Below are positions 25,044-35,616 of a stretch of DNA of 64,000 nucleotides, one piece after another. The position numbers and the translations under genes were made by a program. The notes under the pieces are model-generated. The model worked only from the letters and a program-made list of their open reading frames with translations. It was not told where the DNA came from and made no database searches. The stretch comes from Arthrobacter crystallopoietes (lineage in GTDB: Bacteria > Actinomycetota > Actinomycetes > Actinomycetales > Micrococcaceae): positions 2,294,001 through 2,358,000 of the forward strand of contig NZ_CP072014.1 in assembly GCF_017603825.1 (NCBI RefSeq), given 5' to 3'. Numbering within the stretch: position 1 is the stretch's first letter; every line of letters starts with the position of its first letter.

Positions 25044-25901
25044 ATGACAGTGCTGATAGCAGGATGCGGCGACCTGGGCACGGAAGCGGGGCTGCGTTTC
25101 GCGGCCGCCGGCCACCGCGTGATCGGCTGGCGCCGCTCGCCGGAGAAGCTGCCCGCGCAACTGGAGGGCGCCGCCGTCGACCTCACCGGGCCGCTGCCCG
25201 CAATCCCGGCCGACACGGAGGTTGTGGTCATGGCAACGGCGGCCGCCGAGCGGACGGAGGCGGCCTACCGGAGCGCGTATGTTGACGCTCTGGCCAACCT
25301 GCTGGATGCACTGGAGCGCGACGGCGTCCGGCCGCGCCGGGTGCTGTTCGTGTCTTCCACTGCGGTGTATGGGGAGAACGACGGGGGCGAGGTCGACGAA
25401 AATACGCCCGCCCGGTCATCGTCGGCGACCGGCAGGATCCTGCGCGAGGCGGAGGAGTTGCTGCACGCCCGGCAGCCCTCCGCAATCGTGTTGCGGCTGG
25501 GCGGGATCTACGGCCCGGGGCGGACGCGGCTGATCGACCAGGTGCGCAATGGGACCGCGGTGATTCCGGATCCGCCCCGGCTGACCAACCGGATCCATCG
25601 GGACGATGCCGCCGCAGCGATCGTGCACCTGACCACGGCCGTCGAAGCACCGGAGCCGCTGTATCTGGGGGTCGACTCCGAACCGGCAGAACTGGGGGAA
25701 GTGCTGCGGTTCCTGGCCGCCGAACTGCGTGTGGCGGCACCGCCCACCGGCGCGGCCTCGCAGAGCGCGAACACTGCGCGCGGCGGGGATAAGCGCTGCA
25801 GCAACCACAGGCTCGTCGCGTCCGGATTTCCGTTCCGCTATCCGTCATTCCGCGAGGGTTATCGCGCCGTCCTCGCGGGCGAGGGCATGCGCCACTCCTG
25901 A
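25044..25901 (+). CDS. NAD-dependent epimerase/dehydratase-like SDR (YeeZ-like)
   Basis: 285 residues; ATG 25044. Extended/atypical SDR Rossmann start VLIAGCGDLGTEAGLRFAAAG with GWRRSP at the cofactor-specificity position. VLFVSSTAVYGENDGGEVDE carries the S-x-Y-G signature of extended SDRs, then ILREAEELL in place of the usual YxxxK, as in the YeeZ group. LRLGGIYGPGRTRLIDQV and RIHRDDAAAAIVHL follow. Likely a cytoplasmic nucleotide-sugar-type reductase or epimerase whose substrate is unknown. Loss of YxxxK makes a classical catalytic cycle doubtful. Divergent from the SARP gene. Confidence 0.85.
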   Translation: MTVLIAGCGDLGTEAGLRFAAAGHRVIGWRRSPEKLPAQLEGAAVDLTGPLPAIPADTEVVVMATAAAERTEAAYRSAYVDALANLLDALERDGVRPRRVLFVSSTAVYGENDGGEVDENTPARSSSATGRILREAEELLHARQPSAIVLRLGGIYGPGRTRLIDQVRNGTAVIPDPPRLTNRIHRDDAAAAIVHLTTAVEAPEPLYLGVDSEPAELGEVLRFLAAELRVAAPPTGAASQSANTARGGDKRCSNHRLVASGFPFRYPSFREGYRAVLAGEGMRHS

Positions 25902-25941
25902 AGCGCATTTTCTGCGAGGCGCGCCCTGCAGAAAATGCGCT
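25902..25941. repeat. 40-base palindrome (hairpin) overlapping the SDR stop region
   Basis: AGCGCATTTTCTGC (25902-25915), 12-base centre containing GGCGCGCC, exact complement GCAGAAAATGCGCT (25928-25941). It begins one base after the SDR stop codon. It lacks a terminal U-run but has internal T4/A4 blocks. It may terminate in both directions or be a dispersed palindromic element. Confidence 0.75.
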
Positions 25942-26078
25942 GTCGGCATGTCTGGATAGTCACCGGTGCGGGTACAGAATATGAGAGAGGCCCTGCGAAT
26001 AGTCCGGATCCGAGGCCGAAAGCCGGTGCGGAAAGCCGAAGCCGCGGGGCGAGAGTTGCGAGCAGCGAGGGGATGTTC

Positions 26079-26456
26079 ATGACACAGCAAGAATCCGGGT
26101 ACGGGGCAGAGGCACCGCGCACGATCCAGGAGGTGCTCAACTCGCATCTCCACCACCGCACCGTGGGGGATCTGGAAGGTGACCTGCGCGAAAACTACGC
26201 GGACGACGTCGTACTTTTGTCGGCCGAGGGGGTGCACCGCGGCCACGACGGCGTGCGCCACCTCGCTGACATTCTGCAAAGCTACATTCAGGACGGGTCG
26301 TACCAGTTCCACAAGCTGCTGACCGACGGCGAGATCGGCATGCTGGTATGGACCGGTTCGACAGACGAGCTGAAGATTCACGACGGCGTGGACAGCTTCG
26401 TGGTCCGCGATGGCCGGATCACTGCGCAGACCATCCACTATTCCACCCGGCGCTGA
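26079..26456 (+). CDS. SnoaL-like / nuclear transport factor 2 fold protein
   Basis: 125 residues. ATG 26079 with GAGGGG at 26067-26072. QEVLNSHLHHRTVGDLEGDL, RENYADDVVLLSAEGVHRGH and DGVRHLADILQSYI give the cone-shaped NTF2-like pattern, ending in FVVRDGRITAQTIHYSTR. Small NTF2-fold proteins may be isomerases, hydrolases or ligand binders; no catalytic residues can be assigned. Stand-alone between the palindrome and the cupin gene. Confidence 0.8.
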   Translation: MTQQESGYGAEAPRTIQEVLNSHLHHRTVGDLEGDLRENYADDVVLLSAEGVHRGHDGVRHLADILQSYIQDGSYQFHKLLTDGEIGMLVWTGSTDELKIHDGVDSFVVRDGRITAQTIHYSTRR

Positions 26457-26569
26457 CCGCTCAGCCTGTGACCCATCCCACAAGCTGCGTCGAAAAGGCC
26501 TAGGATGGTGGGAATCCGCTGTCCAGGATCCTGAGCGGACAGCATGGTCACGCAGTGCGGGAGGCAGAT

Positions 26570-27031
26570 GTGAAGAAGTTTTCTTTGACCGCAATCGGAC
26601 GCCGTCATCTCGACACTGCGCGGCGGGTAACCAGCGGCAGAAGCGCCAGCACGGTTTACGGCGGGCACGAACACGTCCTGCGCCAGACCGTGATCGCGCT
26701 CGCCGCCGGCCAGGAGCTGAACGAACACTTGAACCCGGGTGAGGCTACCGTCCTGGTGCTCACCGGGCGCATCCGCCTGGCGACGCAGGCCGACCGATGG
26801 GACGGCCGCGACGGCGATCTCCTCGTGGTTCCCCCAGGGCTGTACTCGGTCATGGCGACGGAGGATTCGGTGGTCCTGCTGACCGTGGCCAAAACGGACC
26901 GGCTGCACCAGCGTCCGGATGCCGGCTCAGCCGTCCGGGAGATGCTGGAGCCCAAAGAAGAGGGCGATCTGCCGGTTTCCGGGTCTGACCTGGACGAGAC
27001 TGCCGCCCCGGCCCTGTCGGAGAAAAGCTAG
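26570..27031 (+). CDS. Cupin-domain protein
   Basis: 153 residues from GTG 26570 (ribosome site CGGGAGG at 26558-26564). A cupin barrel is suggested by VYGGHEHVLRQTVIALAAG, ELNEHLNPGEATVLVLTGRI and DGDLLVVPPGLYSVMATEDSVVLLTVAK. The canonical first-motif histidines are reduced (LNEHLNPGE), so metal binding is uncertain. The last 25 residues are acidic and low-complexity. Probably a small metabolite-binding or stress-related protein; function unknown. Confidence 0.78.
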   Translation: MKKFSLTAIGRRHLDTARRVTSGRSASTVYGGHEHVLRQTVIALAAGQELNEHLNPGEATVLVLTGRIRLATQADRWDGRDGDLLVVPPGLYSVMATEDSVVLLTVAKTDRLHQRPDAGSAVREMLEPKEEGDLPVSGSDLDETAAPALSEKS

Positions 27032-27056
27032 CGGCAGAACGCTGGGGATCAGGATG

Positions 27057-27725
27057 TCACCGCTCCAGGGCGGACGCTAGCTCCCCCAGGCTGGTAATCG
27101 TATAGTCCGGTGCTTCGAAGTAGCCCGGGTAAGCGGAGCCGCTTCGATTGAGCCAGGCCGTCTGCAGGCCGGCCCGCTTGGCGCCGTGGATGTCCCACGG
27201 ATGAACGGCCACCAGGATCATCTGGTCCGGGTCCGTCTCGCAGACCCACGCGGCGTAGTCGTAGGCAGCGCGGGCCGGCTTCCACGCGGGCGCGTCCTCC
27301 ACGGACAGGAGTTGCTCGAACTGCTCCAGCAGGCCCGCCGAATCCAGAAGGTTCCTCGCCACGTCCGCCGAACCGTTGCTCAGCGTGACCAGGCGCAGCC
27401 CCGCGCCGCGGAGAGCGCTGATGCCCTCGGCCACATCGGGATGAAGGGACAGGGCAGAAAAGCCGTCCATGATGTGCTGCACGGCCTCGTCAAGGTCGCG
27501 GTTCAGCGGAGTGTCCTGGAGCAGGCCGCGCAGGGATTCCGCTGCGATGCGGGCGAACTTCTCGTTGTTGCCCGCGGCGGCCAGGGCAAAGCCGTCGCGC
27601 AGCAGCCCGGCAAACCACACTTTCGCCAGGAAAGCCGGTGCTCCGGTCTGGGTGAATTTGGCCGGCAGGGCAGAAAGGTCGGAGAGCGTTTCGTTGACAT
27701 CGAAAACGACAATGGACGGTTTCAT
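27057..27725 (-). CDS. HAD-superfamily haloacid dehalogenase type II-like hydrolase
   Basis: 222 residues; ATG 27725 with AAAGGAG upstream. HAD motif I is VVFDVNETL (nucleophile Asp), motif II is LVTLSNGSADV, motif III lysine is in PAWKPARAAYDYA, and motif IV is MILVAVHPWDIHGAKRAGLQ. This order matches (S)-2-haloacid dehalogenases (type II), where Asp in motif I attacks the substrate. Natural substrates of genomic copies are often unknown. It converges with the cupin gene and is divergent from the molybdopterin oxidoreductase. Confidence 0.88.
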   Translation of the reverse strand: MKPSIVVFDVNETLSDLSALPAKFTQTGAPAFLAKVWFAGLLRDGFALAAAGNNEKFARIAAESLRGLLQDTPLNRDLDEAVQHIMDGFSALSLHPDVAEGISALRGAGLRLVTLSNGSADVARNLLDSAGLLEQFEQLLSVEDAPAWKPARAAYDYAAWVCETDPDQMILVAVHPWDIHGAKRAGLQTAWLNRSGSAYPGYFEAPDYTITSLGELASALER

Positions 27726-27911
27726 GGCAACTCCTTTCTGCTGACGACTTACGCTCACGACCCTACGGGAGGGCACCCGGACCATCCAGAGTATTGCTGG
27801 AATCAGCCAAAATGCTTGCGGCCCCGTGGGATAACTGTTAGGCCTAAGGTACTCGCAAAACTCCTGCTATGAGCACATCAATCGGACCTGCGTTTGTGGT
27901 GAAGAAGGGAC

Positions 27912-30428
<2,517 letters not shown>

Positions 30429-30573
30429 TCCTGATATTGCCATCACCCGCCTCCGCAAGTGCTGGGACGGGCAGCTGGACATGCGCTTCCGGGCTACTTT
30501 GCGGCTCCGGCGCGCTCAAGTCGCGCGGAACTCGGCAAACGTGGCAAAATGATTTCTTGTGCCCCCGGCACGG

Positions 30574-30645
30574 TCCGCTCTGGTGTAATGGCAGCACCCC
30601 AGCCTTTGGAGCTGTGGAGTATAGGTTCGAATCCTATGGGCGGAA
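30574..30645 (+). tRNA. tRNA-Gln (anticodon TTG)
   Basis: 72-base cloverleaf. Acceptor TCCGCTC / GGGCGGA with discriminator A, D-arm GTGT-loop-GCAC, anticodon stem closing the loop CTTTGGA (anticodon TTG), T-arm ATAGG-TTCGAAT-CCTAT. CCA is not encoded. It lies about 100 bp before glmU, as in related actinobacteria. Confidence 0.95.
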
Positions 30646-30745
30646 CGAGGACCCTCCGGTAAACGGAGCAAGTCCCGGCAAGTAGCATGGCGTTAACCCT
30701 TGCTTAGCTTTGACACGGATTCAGTCCGGGTAGGAGTGCCACTTC

Positions 30746-32242
30746 GTGAGCCCCCAAGACAACAGTCCAGACAACGCAGTACCGGTGATCCAGCCGGCCG
30801 CAGTCATCGTTCTCGCCGCAGGCGCGGGCACCCGGATGAAGTCGCAGAAACCGAAGATCCTCCACGAAATCGGCGGGATTTCCATGGTCGGCCACGCGCT
30901 GGCCGCAGCCCGGGGCCTCGAGCCCAAGGTGCTGGCCGCCGTCGTACGCCATGAGCGCGACCGCGTGGCCGCCCATATCCAGGAGCTGGATCCGGAGGCG
31001 CTGATCGTGGACCAGGACGAGATTCCCGGCACCGGCCGCGCGGTGGAAGCCGCGCTCGAAGCCCTCCCCGCGGACCTCGAGGGCACCGTTGTGGTGACCT
31101 ACGGCGATGTTCCGTTGCTCACAACCGCCCTGCTGCAGGAGCTGGTGCGGACCCACACCGAGGACGGCAACGCGGTGACCGTGCTGACTGCGGTCCTCGA
31201 TGACGCCGCCGGCTACGGGCGGATTGTCCGCACCGAAAACGGCACCGTGCAGGGCATTGTGGAGCACAAGGATGCCAGCGATGCGCAGCGCGAAATCCGC
31301 GAGATCAACTCCGGCATCTACGCCTTCGACGCGAAGGTCCTGCGCGATGCGCTCAAGGAGATCACCACGGACAATGCGCAGGGCGAGAAGTACCTTACCG
31401 ACGTGCTCGGCCTGGCTAACGACGGCGGGGGCCGGGTGGCCGCGGTAGTCACCACCGACCGCTGGCAGGTTGAGGGCGCGAACGACCGCGTCCAGCTGGC
31501 CCAGCTCGGCGCGGAGCACAACAAGCGCGTGCTCGAAGCCGCCATGCGTTCCGGCGTGAGCATCGTCGACCCTGCCACTACCTGGATCGACTCCACGGTC
31601 ACGTTCGGCACGGACGTCACGCTGCTGCCCGGCACCCAACTGCACGGCAGCACACACGTGGCGAGCGACGCCGTCGTTGGTCCCGATTGCACCCTGACAA
31701 ACGTCACGGTGGGCGAGGGCGCCAAGGTCATCCGCACGCACGGTTCGGACAGCCGGATCGGCCCGAAGGCGACGGTGGGTCCGTTCACCTACCTGCGCCC
31801 GGGCACGCAGCTGGGGGAGAAGGGCAAGATCGGCGCCTTCTACGAGACCAAGAACGTCATCATCGGCAAGGGCTCCAAGCTGAGCCACCTCGGATACGCC
31901 GGGGATGCCGAGATCGGCGAGAACTCGAACATCGGCTGCGGCAACATCACCGCCAATTACGACGGCGTGGCCAAGCACCGTACGATCATCGGCTCCGAGG
32001 TCCGCACCGGATCGAACACCGTCTTCGTTGCACCCGTTCAGGTGGGCGACGGCGCGTATTCGGGCGCGGGCGCGGTGATCCGCAAGGACGTTCCGGCCGG
32101 CGCGCTGGCGCTGAACGTCGCGGCCCAGCGCAACATCGAAGGCTGGGTCCAGCAGAACCGTGCCGGTACTGCAGCTGCAAAGGCGGCCGATGCCGCTACT
32201 TCTTCCCAAACCCCCACCAATGCAGAAAGTGACCATTCATGA
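30746..32242 (+). CDS. glmU: Bifunctional GlmU: glucosamine-1-P acetyltransferase / UDP-GlcNAc pyrophosphorylase
   Basis: 498 residues, GTG start. The N-terminal uridyltransferase has LAAGAGTRMKSQKPKILHEI, GTGRAVEAALEALP and VVTYGDVPLL. The C-terminal left-handed beta-helix acetyltransferase (from about residue 250) has IGPKATVGPFTYLRPG, GYAGDAEIGENSNIGCGNIT and NYDGVAKHRT. It makes UDP-N-acetylglucosamine for peptidoglycan. An NDGG word from AACGACGGCGG lies at LGLANDGGGRV. Its TGA overlaps the ATG of prs (ATGA). The C-terminal ~35 residues are low-complexity. Confidence 0.96.
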   Translation: MSPQDNSPDNAVPVIQPAAVIVLAAGAGTRMKSQKPKILHEIGGISMVGHALAAARGLEPKVLAAVVRHERDRVAAHIQELDPEALIVDQDEIPGTGRAVEAALEALPADLEGTVVVTYGDVPLLTTALLQELVRTHTEDGNAVTVLTAVLDDAAGYGRIVRTENGTVQGIVEHKDASDAQREIREINSGIYAFDAKVLRDALKEITTDNAQGEKYLTDVLGLANDGGGRVAAVVTTDRWQVEGANDRVQLAQLGAEHNKRVLEAAMRSGVSIVDPATTWIDSTVTFGTDVTLLPGTQLHGSTHVASDAVVGPDCTLTNVTVGEGAKVIRTHGSDSRIGPKATVGPFTYLRPGTQLGEKGKIGAFYETKNVIIGKGSKLSHLGYAGDAEIGENSNIGCGNITANYDGVAKHRTIIGSEVRTGSNTVFVAPVQVGDGAYSGAGAVIRKDVPAGALALNVAAQRNIEGWVQQNRAGTAAAKAADAATSSQTPTNAESDHS

Positions 32243-33219
32243 CCGGTATTAAGGCCCAGGGCGAAAAGAGGCTGGTCCTTGCCTCAGGCAGGGCACACCC
32301 GGAACTCGCCAAAGAGATCGCCAAAGAGCTCGAGATCGATCTGCTTCCCACCAGCGCATACGACTTCGCCAACGGCGAGATCTACGTCCGCTTCGAGGAA
32401 AGCGTCCGCGGTACCGATGCCTTTGTGATCCAGGCACACCCGGCCCCGATCAACGAATGGCTCATGGAGCACCTGATCATGGTGGACACGCTGAAACGTG
32501 CCTCCGCCAAGCGCATCACCGTGATTGCCCCGTTCTACCCGTACGCCCGCCAGGACAAGAAGCACCGCGGCCGCGAGCCGATCTCGGCCCGTCTGGTGGC
32601 GGACATGTACAAGACCGCCGGCGCCGACCGCCTCATCTCGGTTGACCTGCACACCGCCCAGATCCAGGGCTTCTTCGACGGCCCCGTGGACCACCTGATG
32701 GCCATCCCGCTGCTGGCCGAGTATGTCCGCACCCGTGTGGACCTGGACAACGTCACCGTGGTCTCCCCGGACACGGGCCGCGTCCGCGTGGCCGAGCAGT
32801 GGGCCGAGCGCCTCGGCGGCGCCCCGCTGGCCTTCGTCCACAAGTCACGCGACGTCAACGTGCCCAACCAGGCCGTGGCCAAGACGGTTGTCGGCCAGGT
32901 TGAAGGCCGCGAGTGCGTGCTGATCGATGACATGATCGACACCGGCGGAACCATCGCCGGCGCCGTCCAGGTGCTCAAGAACGCCGGAGCCAAGGACGTC
33001 ATCATCGCCTCCACCCATGCCGTCTTCTCGGACCCGGCGGCCCGCCGTCTGGCTGAGTCCGGCGCCCGTGAAGTGGTGGTCACCAACACGCTGCCCATCA
33101 CCGCGGACAAGCAGTTCCCGCAGCTGACCGTGCTGTCCATCGCTCCGCTGATCGCCCGTGCCATCAGCGAAGTGTTCGAGGACGGTTCCGTCACCAGCCT
33201 CTTCGACGGCAAGGCCTAA
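32239..33219 (+). CDS. prs: Ribose-phosphate pyrophosphokinase (PRPP synthetase)
   Basis: 326 residues; ATG 32239 overlaps the glmU stop by 4 bases. It contains the PRPP loop CVLIDDMIDTGGTIAGAV, the ATP-binding FYPYARQDKKHRGREPIS, and LISVDLHTAQIQGFFDGPVD with the divalent-metal site. It makes PRPP for nucleotide, histidine and tryptophan synthesis from ribose-5-phosphate and ATP. The glmU-prs pair is the normal actinobacterial arrangement and is probably co-transcribed. Length fits the family (about 315-330). Confidence 0.97.
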   Translation: MTGIKAQGEKRLVLASGRAHPELAKEIAKELEIDLLPTSAYDFANGEIYVRFEESVRGTDAFVIQAHPAPINEWLMEHLIMVDTLKRASAKRITVIAPFYPYARQDKKHRGREPISARLVADMYKTAGADRLISVDLHTAQIQGFFDGPVDHLMAIPLLAEYVRTRVDLDNVTVVSPDTGRVRVAEQWAERLGGAPLAFVHKSRDVNVPNQAVAKTVVGQVEGRECVLIDDMIDTGGTIAGAVQVLKNAGAKDVIIASTHAVFSDPAARRLAESGAREVVVTNTLPITADKQFPQLTVLSIAPLIARAISEVFEDGSVTSLFDGKA

Positions 33220-33235
33220 GCCTCCGTCCTGACTG

Positions 33236-33607
33236 TCAGCGCGGCGTCGGCCGGTCTCCTTGAGACCTGGCCGGCGCTGCGTCGTCGTTGGCCGCAGTCC
33301 TCTCGCCCAACGATGTCTTGCGCCCCGGATCGGTCCGCCGCTGCACGGCCGAGGCCCACACCCACGTTGTCCGCCGGATGCCGGCGTCTTCCCAGGTCAC
33401 CTGCACCGCCCGCGACGTCCAGCCGAACGCCTCGCCCTGGACCAGCTCGGCGGCACCGGGGAAACGGATCCAGGCCCACACCGGCACACCCGGGACGACC
33501 CGCGTCACGTTGTGGTGCTCGAGATCGAGCTCCTCGGCGGTCAGCGATACCGGCTCCGCACGTTTGGCGTAACGGGCTGCCATCCGCGCCGCAGCATCCC
33601 GATCCAT
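33236..33607 (-). CDS. Conserved hypothetical protein, 123 residues
   Basis: It converges with prs. MDRDAAARMAARYAKRAEPVSL, then TRVVPGVPVWAWIRFPGAAE and VQVTWEDAGIRRTTWVWASAVQRR, Trp-rich and probably a small beta-barrel, with a disordered tail. ATG 33607 is preferred to ATG 33625 by composition; neither has a clear ribosome site. No membrane segment or signal peptide. Function not recognised. Confidence 0.6.
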   Translation of the reverse strand: MDRDAAARMAARYAKRAEPVSLTAEELDLEHHNVTRVVPGVPVWAWIRFPGAAELVQGEAFGWTSRAVQVTWEDAGIRRTTWVWASAVQRRTDPGRKTSLGERTAANDDAAPARSQGDRPTPR

Positions 33608-33633
33608 ACAACAAGAATAGAACACATATTCGA

Positions 33634-33681
33634 AAAGAGAGAAGGATGGCGGAACACGGGTTCCGCCACCCTTCTCTCTTT
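33634..33681 (-). terminator. Strong hairpin terminator after the Ala-rich secreted protein gene
   Basis: Arms at 33634-33655 and 33660-33681 pair over 22 bp with one mismatch; loop ACGG. On the minus strand the stem ends in CTTTTC, giving a short U-run, 34 bases beyond the stop of the gene at 33715. Confidence 0.8.
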
Positions 33682-33714
33682 GCCTGCCAGCCCAGGAGAG
33701 AGCTGGGTCAGGGT

Positions 33715-34608
33715 CTACCGGCTGCCGTCCTCACCCAAGAGGATCCAGAGCCACTCTGCATCGTCAACGGTGCGGTCGGAGTGTTGGCGATGCTTCTTTC
33801 TCTCCGCAGTAGGCGAAGCCTCGGGTGTGGGCTCTTCCTCCGGATCGGCGGCTTCGCTGGTCGGAGCCGGTTCGACGGGCGCCGCTGAGCGGCTGCGGGC
33901 GCCTGATCTGGTGGGTTCGGGGTCTTCGGGCACAGCTCGTGCGCTCTGCTTGGCCGGAGGGGTGGTGGCAGGACTTGTCGGTACCGCGGCGTCGGCGGTA
34001 GGCGAGGCTGTCGGCTTAGCTGCATCCGTGGCGGCCGCTGTGGCTTTGTCGGCCGCATCCGTTGCAGCCGCTGTGGCCTTGTCGGCCGCATCCGTGGCGG
34101 CGTCGGTAGCGTCGGCAACCTTGTCTTTAGCGGCCCCGGTTGCTTCCCCGACGACGCCGGTAAGTGGAGCGGCAGCTTCTCCGGCGGACTCGGTTGTCCT
34201 CGGAACGGGTTGCTCGATAGCGTCCCCTTCGAGAGTCGGCTGGGTCGCCGCACTCGGGGCGACCTGTGTGTCCTTCTGCGCGGCCGCCGTGCTGTCTGTT
34301 GTCGGCCGGCTGAACGTCGGCTCGGCTTCATTGGACGGCGCTGAAATAGGCCAGGCTTTCACGGATGTCTGCAGTTGGGGACGGCCAGCGCTGGCTTCCT
34401 GGGATCCAACCTGATCCAAGGGCAGGGCAGCCGCAGCAGCCACCGTGGCAACCACGGCCAGGCTGGCGAGTGCGCCGACACCGCGGAAGGAGACGGCGGA
34501 TGGGGCTTCGTCCTTGGCGCGGCGGCGACCGCGGACCAGACTGGTGACACCATGCGACGAGATAGTGGGGCCGGCACGCCGGCGTCCACGGGCTGAAGGG
34601 TTCTTCAC
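33715..34608 (-). CDS. Ala-rich exported protein with 11-residue repeats
   Basis: 297 residues; GTG 34608 with AGAGGAA. A basic N-terminus (RRR clusters) and one hydrophobic helix at about 45-65 (VGALASLAVVATVAAAAALP) act as signal anchor or signal peptide. The rest is disordered and Ala/Pro/Thr-rich. Around residues 172-205 the 11-mer DAADKATAAAT recurs, like the amphipathic repeats of LEA-type proteins. The C-terminus VDDAEWLWILLGEDG is distinct and hydrophobic. Probably a cell-surface or envelope-stress protein; I do not recognise a family. Confidence 0.65.
   Translation of the reverse strand: MKNPSARGRRRAGPTISSHGVTSLVRGRRRAKDEAPSAVSFRGVGALASLAVVATVAAAAALPLDQVGSQEASAGRPQLQTSVKAWPISAPSNEAEPTFSRPTTDSTAAAQKDTQVAPSAATQPTLEGDAIEQPVPRTTESAGEAAAPLTGVVGEATGAAKDKVADATDAATDAADKATAAATDAADKATAAATDAAKPTASPTADAAVPTSPATTPPAKQSARAVPEDPEPTRSGARSRSAAPVEPAPTSEAADPEEEPTPEASPTAERKKHRQHSDRTVDDAEWLWILLGEDGSR
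34028..34093 (-). repeat. 33-base tandem repeat in the Ala-rich protein gene
   Basis: Two near-identical 33-base units (34028-34060 and 34061-34093; three substitutions), followed by a partial third. Each encodes one 11-residue turn (ATDAADKATAA register). Copy number could vary by slippage. Confidence 0.75.
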
Positions 34609-35030
34609 GGGATTCCTCTCTACACGCCTGCGAAGTTAGCTGTCGGATTCGAGACGGAGCATCTCGGCGCGGCCGGAACCGCAGCAGAACGCCGCGGACA
34701 ACTAGCCGCACTTCACCCCAAGGCGCCGCTGGCGCCACTTCTGGTTCCTCCACCTCTGCCAGTGAATTTGAACGGACAGGTACGCTGGCAGAGCTCGGCG
34801 TGCGGACCCGGCCATAACCCTTCCCTAGGGCTACGGCGCGATTAAACGTATCGGCCACACTGAACCGTTACAAACCCGTGACATGTGTTTGTTGTCACGC
34901 CATTATGGGCGGCACCGGCTCTGCATGCCCATGCGCATCCTGACCTGCGCATATGTCATGTGGGGACCCTGAGATGCTCGTTTTCGGTACGCTTTCGGCC
35001 GGATGCGGAGAAGATGATGACGACGACGTG
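34609..35030. other. Intergenic region with an inverted repeat, no convincing gene
   Basis: Upstream of the exported-protein gene. CGTGACA (34877-34883) and TGTCACG (34893-34899) form an inverted repeat with a 9-base spacer, a possible regulator site. A minus-strand open frame from 34858 runs into the exported-protein gene but has no recognisable family or ribosome site. Nothing else seen. Confidence 0.4.
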
Positions 35031-35171
35031 CTACCGGGCGGCTTCAAAGGCAGCGATGAACCTGCGGGCGCGTTCCCTGACGTACTGCCCGGACAGGTGG
35101 GCCTGGACAGCGGAATGGTGCATGTCCGGGTCGGTAGCCGAATGTTTTGATCGCTTACATGATGGGGGCAT
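35031..35171 (-). CDS. Small basic protein, 46 residues, downstream of DUF1772 gene
   Basis: ATG 35171, with AGGAGCAGG immediately upstream, and 13 bases after the stop of the DUF1772 gene on the same strand. It encodes MPPSCKRSKHSATDPDMHH, then SAVQAHLSGQYVRERARRF and IAAFEAAR. The second half reads as a charged amphipathic helix with good coding codon pattern, unlike the flanking frames. Probably co-translated with the membrane protein. Function unknown. Confidence 0.55.
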   Translation of the reverse strand: MPPSCKRSKHSATDPDMHHSAVQAHLSGQYVRERARRFIAAFEAAR

Positions 35172-35184
35172 CCTGCTCCTGACC

Positions 35185-35616
35185 TCAACCGAGGATCAGC
35201 AGGACGGCGCCCACCGCGGAAAGGATGGCCCGTGCGAGGTTGGCCCGGCTCCAAGACTGCTCGAATCCAGCCCAACCGATGTCTGACCGCGCCAGCCGCC
35301 CGTTAAGGGGCACGTTGATGGCCATCGTTGCCAGCCATCCCGCCAGGTAGCAGGCGGCGCCGAGCGTTGATGTAAACAGGTCTTCCGTCGGAGGGCTCAC
35401 GAGATGCTGGACAAATGTGCCGACGCACAAGAGAGCGGTGCCGAAGAACAACACCATAAAAGGTAGCCGGACGGCCTGTTGATTGATCGACACCATCGCG
35501 GCCTCGGCTTCACGGTCCGGCCTGCGTCGGAGTGCCGGCATGACGGTGAGGGAAAACGCAACGTAAAAACCGCCCACGATTGCAGAGCCGACCCCGGCCA
35601 TCTCCCCGAGTGTCAC
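35185..35616 (-). CDS. DUF1772-family integral membrane protein
   Basis: 143 residues; GTG 35616 with GGAG 7 bases upstream. Four membrane helices: AGVGSAIVGGFYVAFSLTVM, LPFMVLFFGTALLCVGTFV, TLGAACYLAGWLATMAINVP and LARAILSAVGAVLLIL. NVPLNGRLARSDIGWAG and the WSRANLAR loop match the DUF1772 (anthrone-oxygenase-like) family pattern. The enzymatic role in bacteria is unproven. Followed by the 46-residue gene. Confidence 0.82.
   Translation of the reverse strand: MTLGEMAGVGSAIVGGFYVAFSLTVMPALRRRPDREAEAAMVSINQQAVRLPFMVLFFGTALLCVGTFVQHLVSPPTEDLFTSTLGAACYLAGWLATMAINVPLNGRLARSDIGWAGFEQSWSRANLARAILSAVGAVLLILG

Noticed and set aside
34328-34858. 176-codon open frame on the - strand starting GTG 34858
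   Set aside because: Overlaps the exported-protein gene in another frame, no recognisable family, no ribosome site; kept only as a note.
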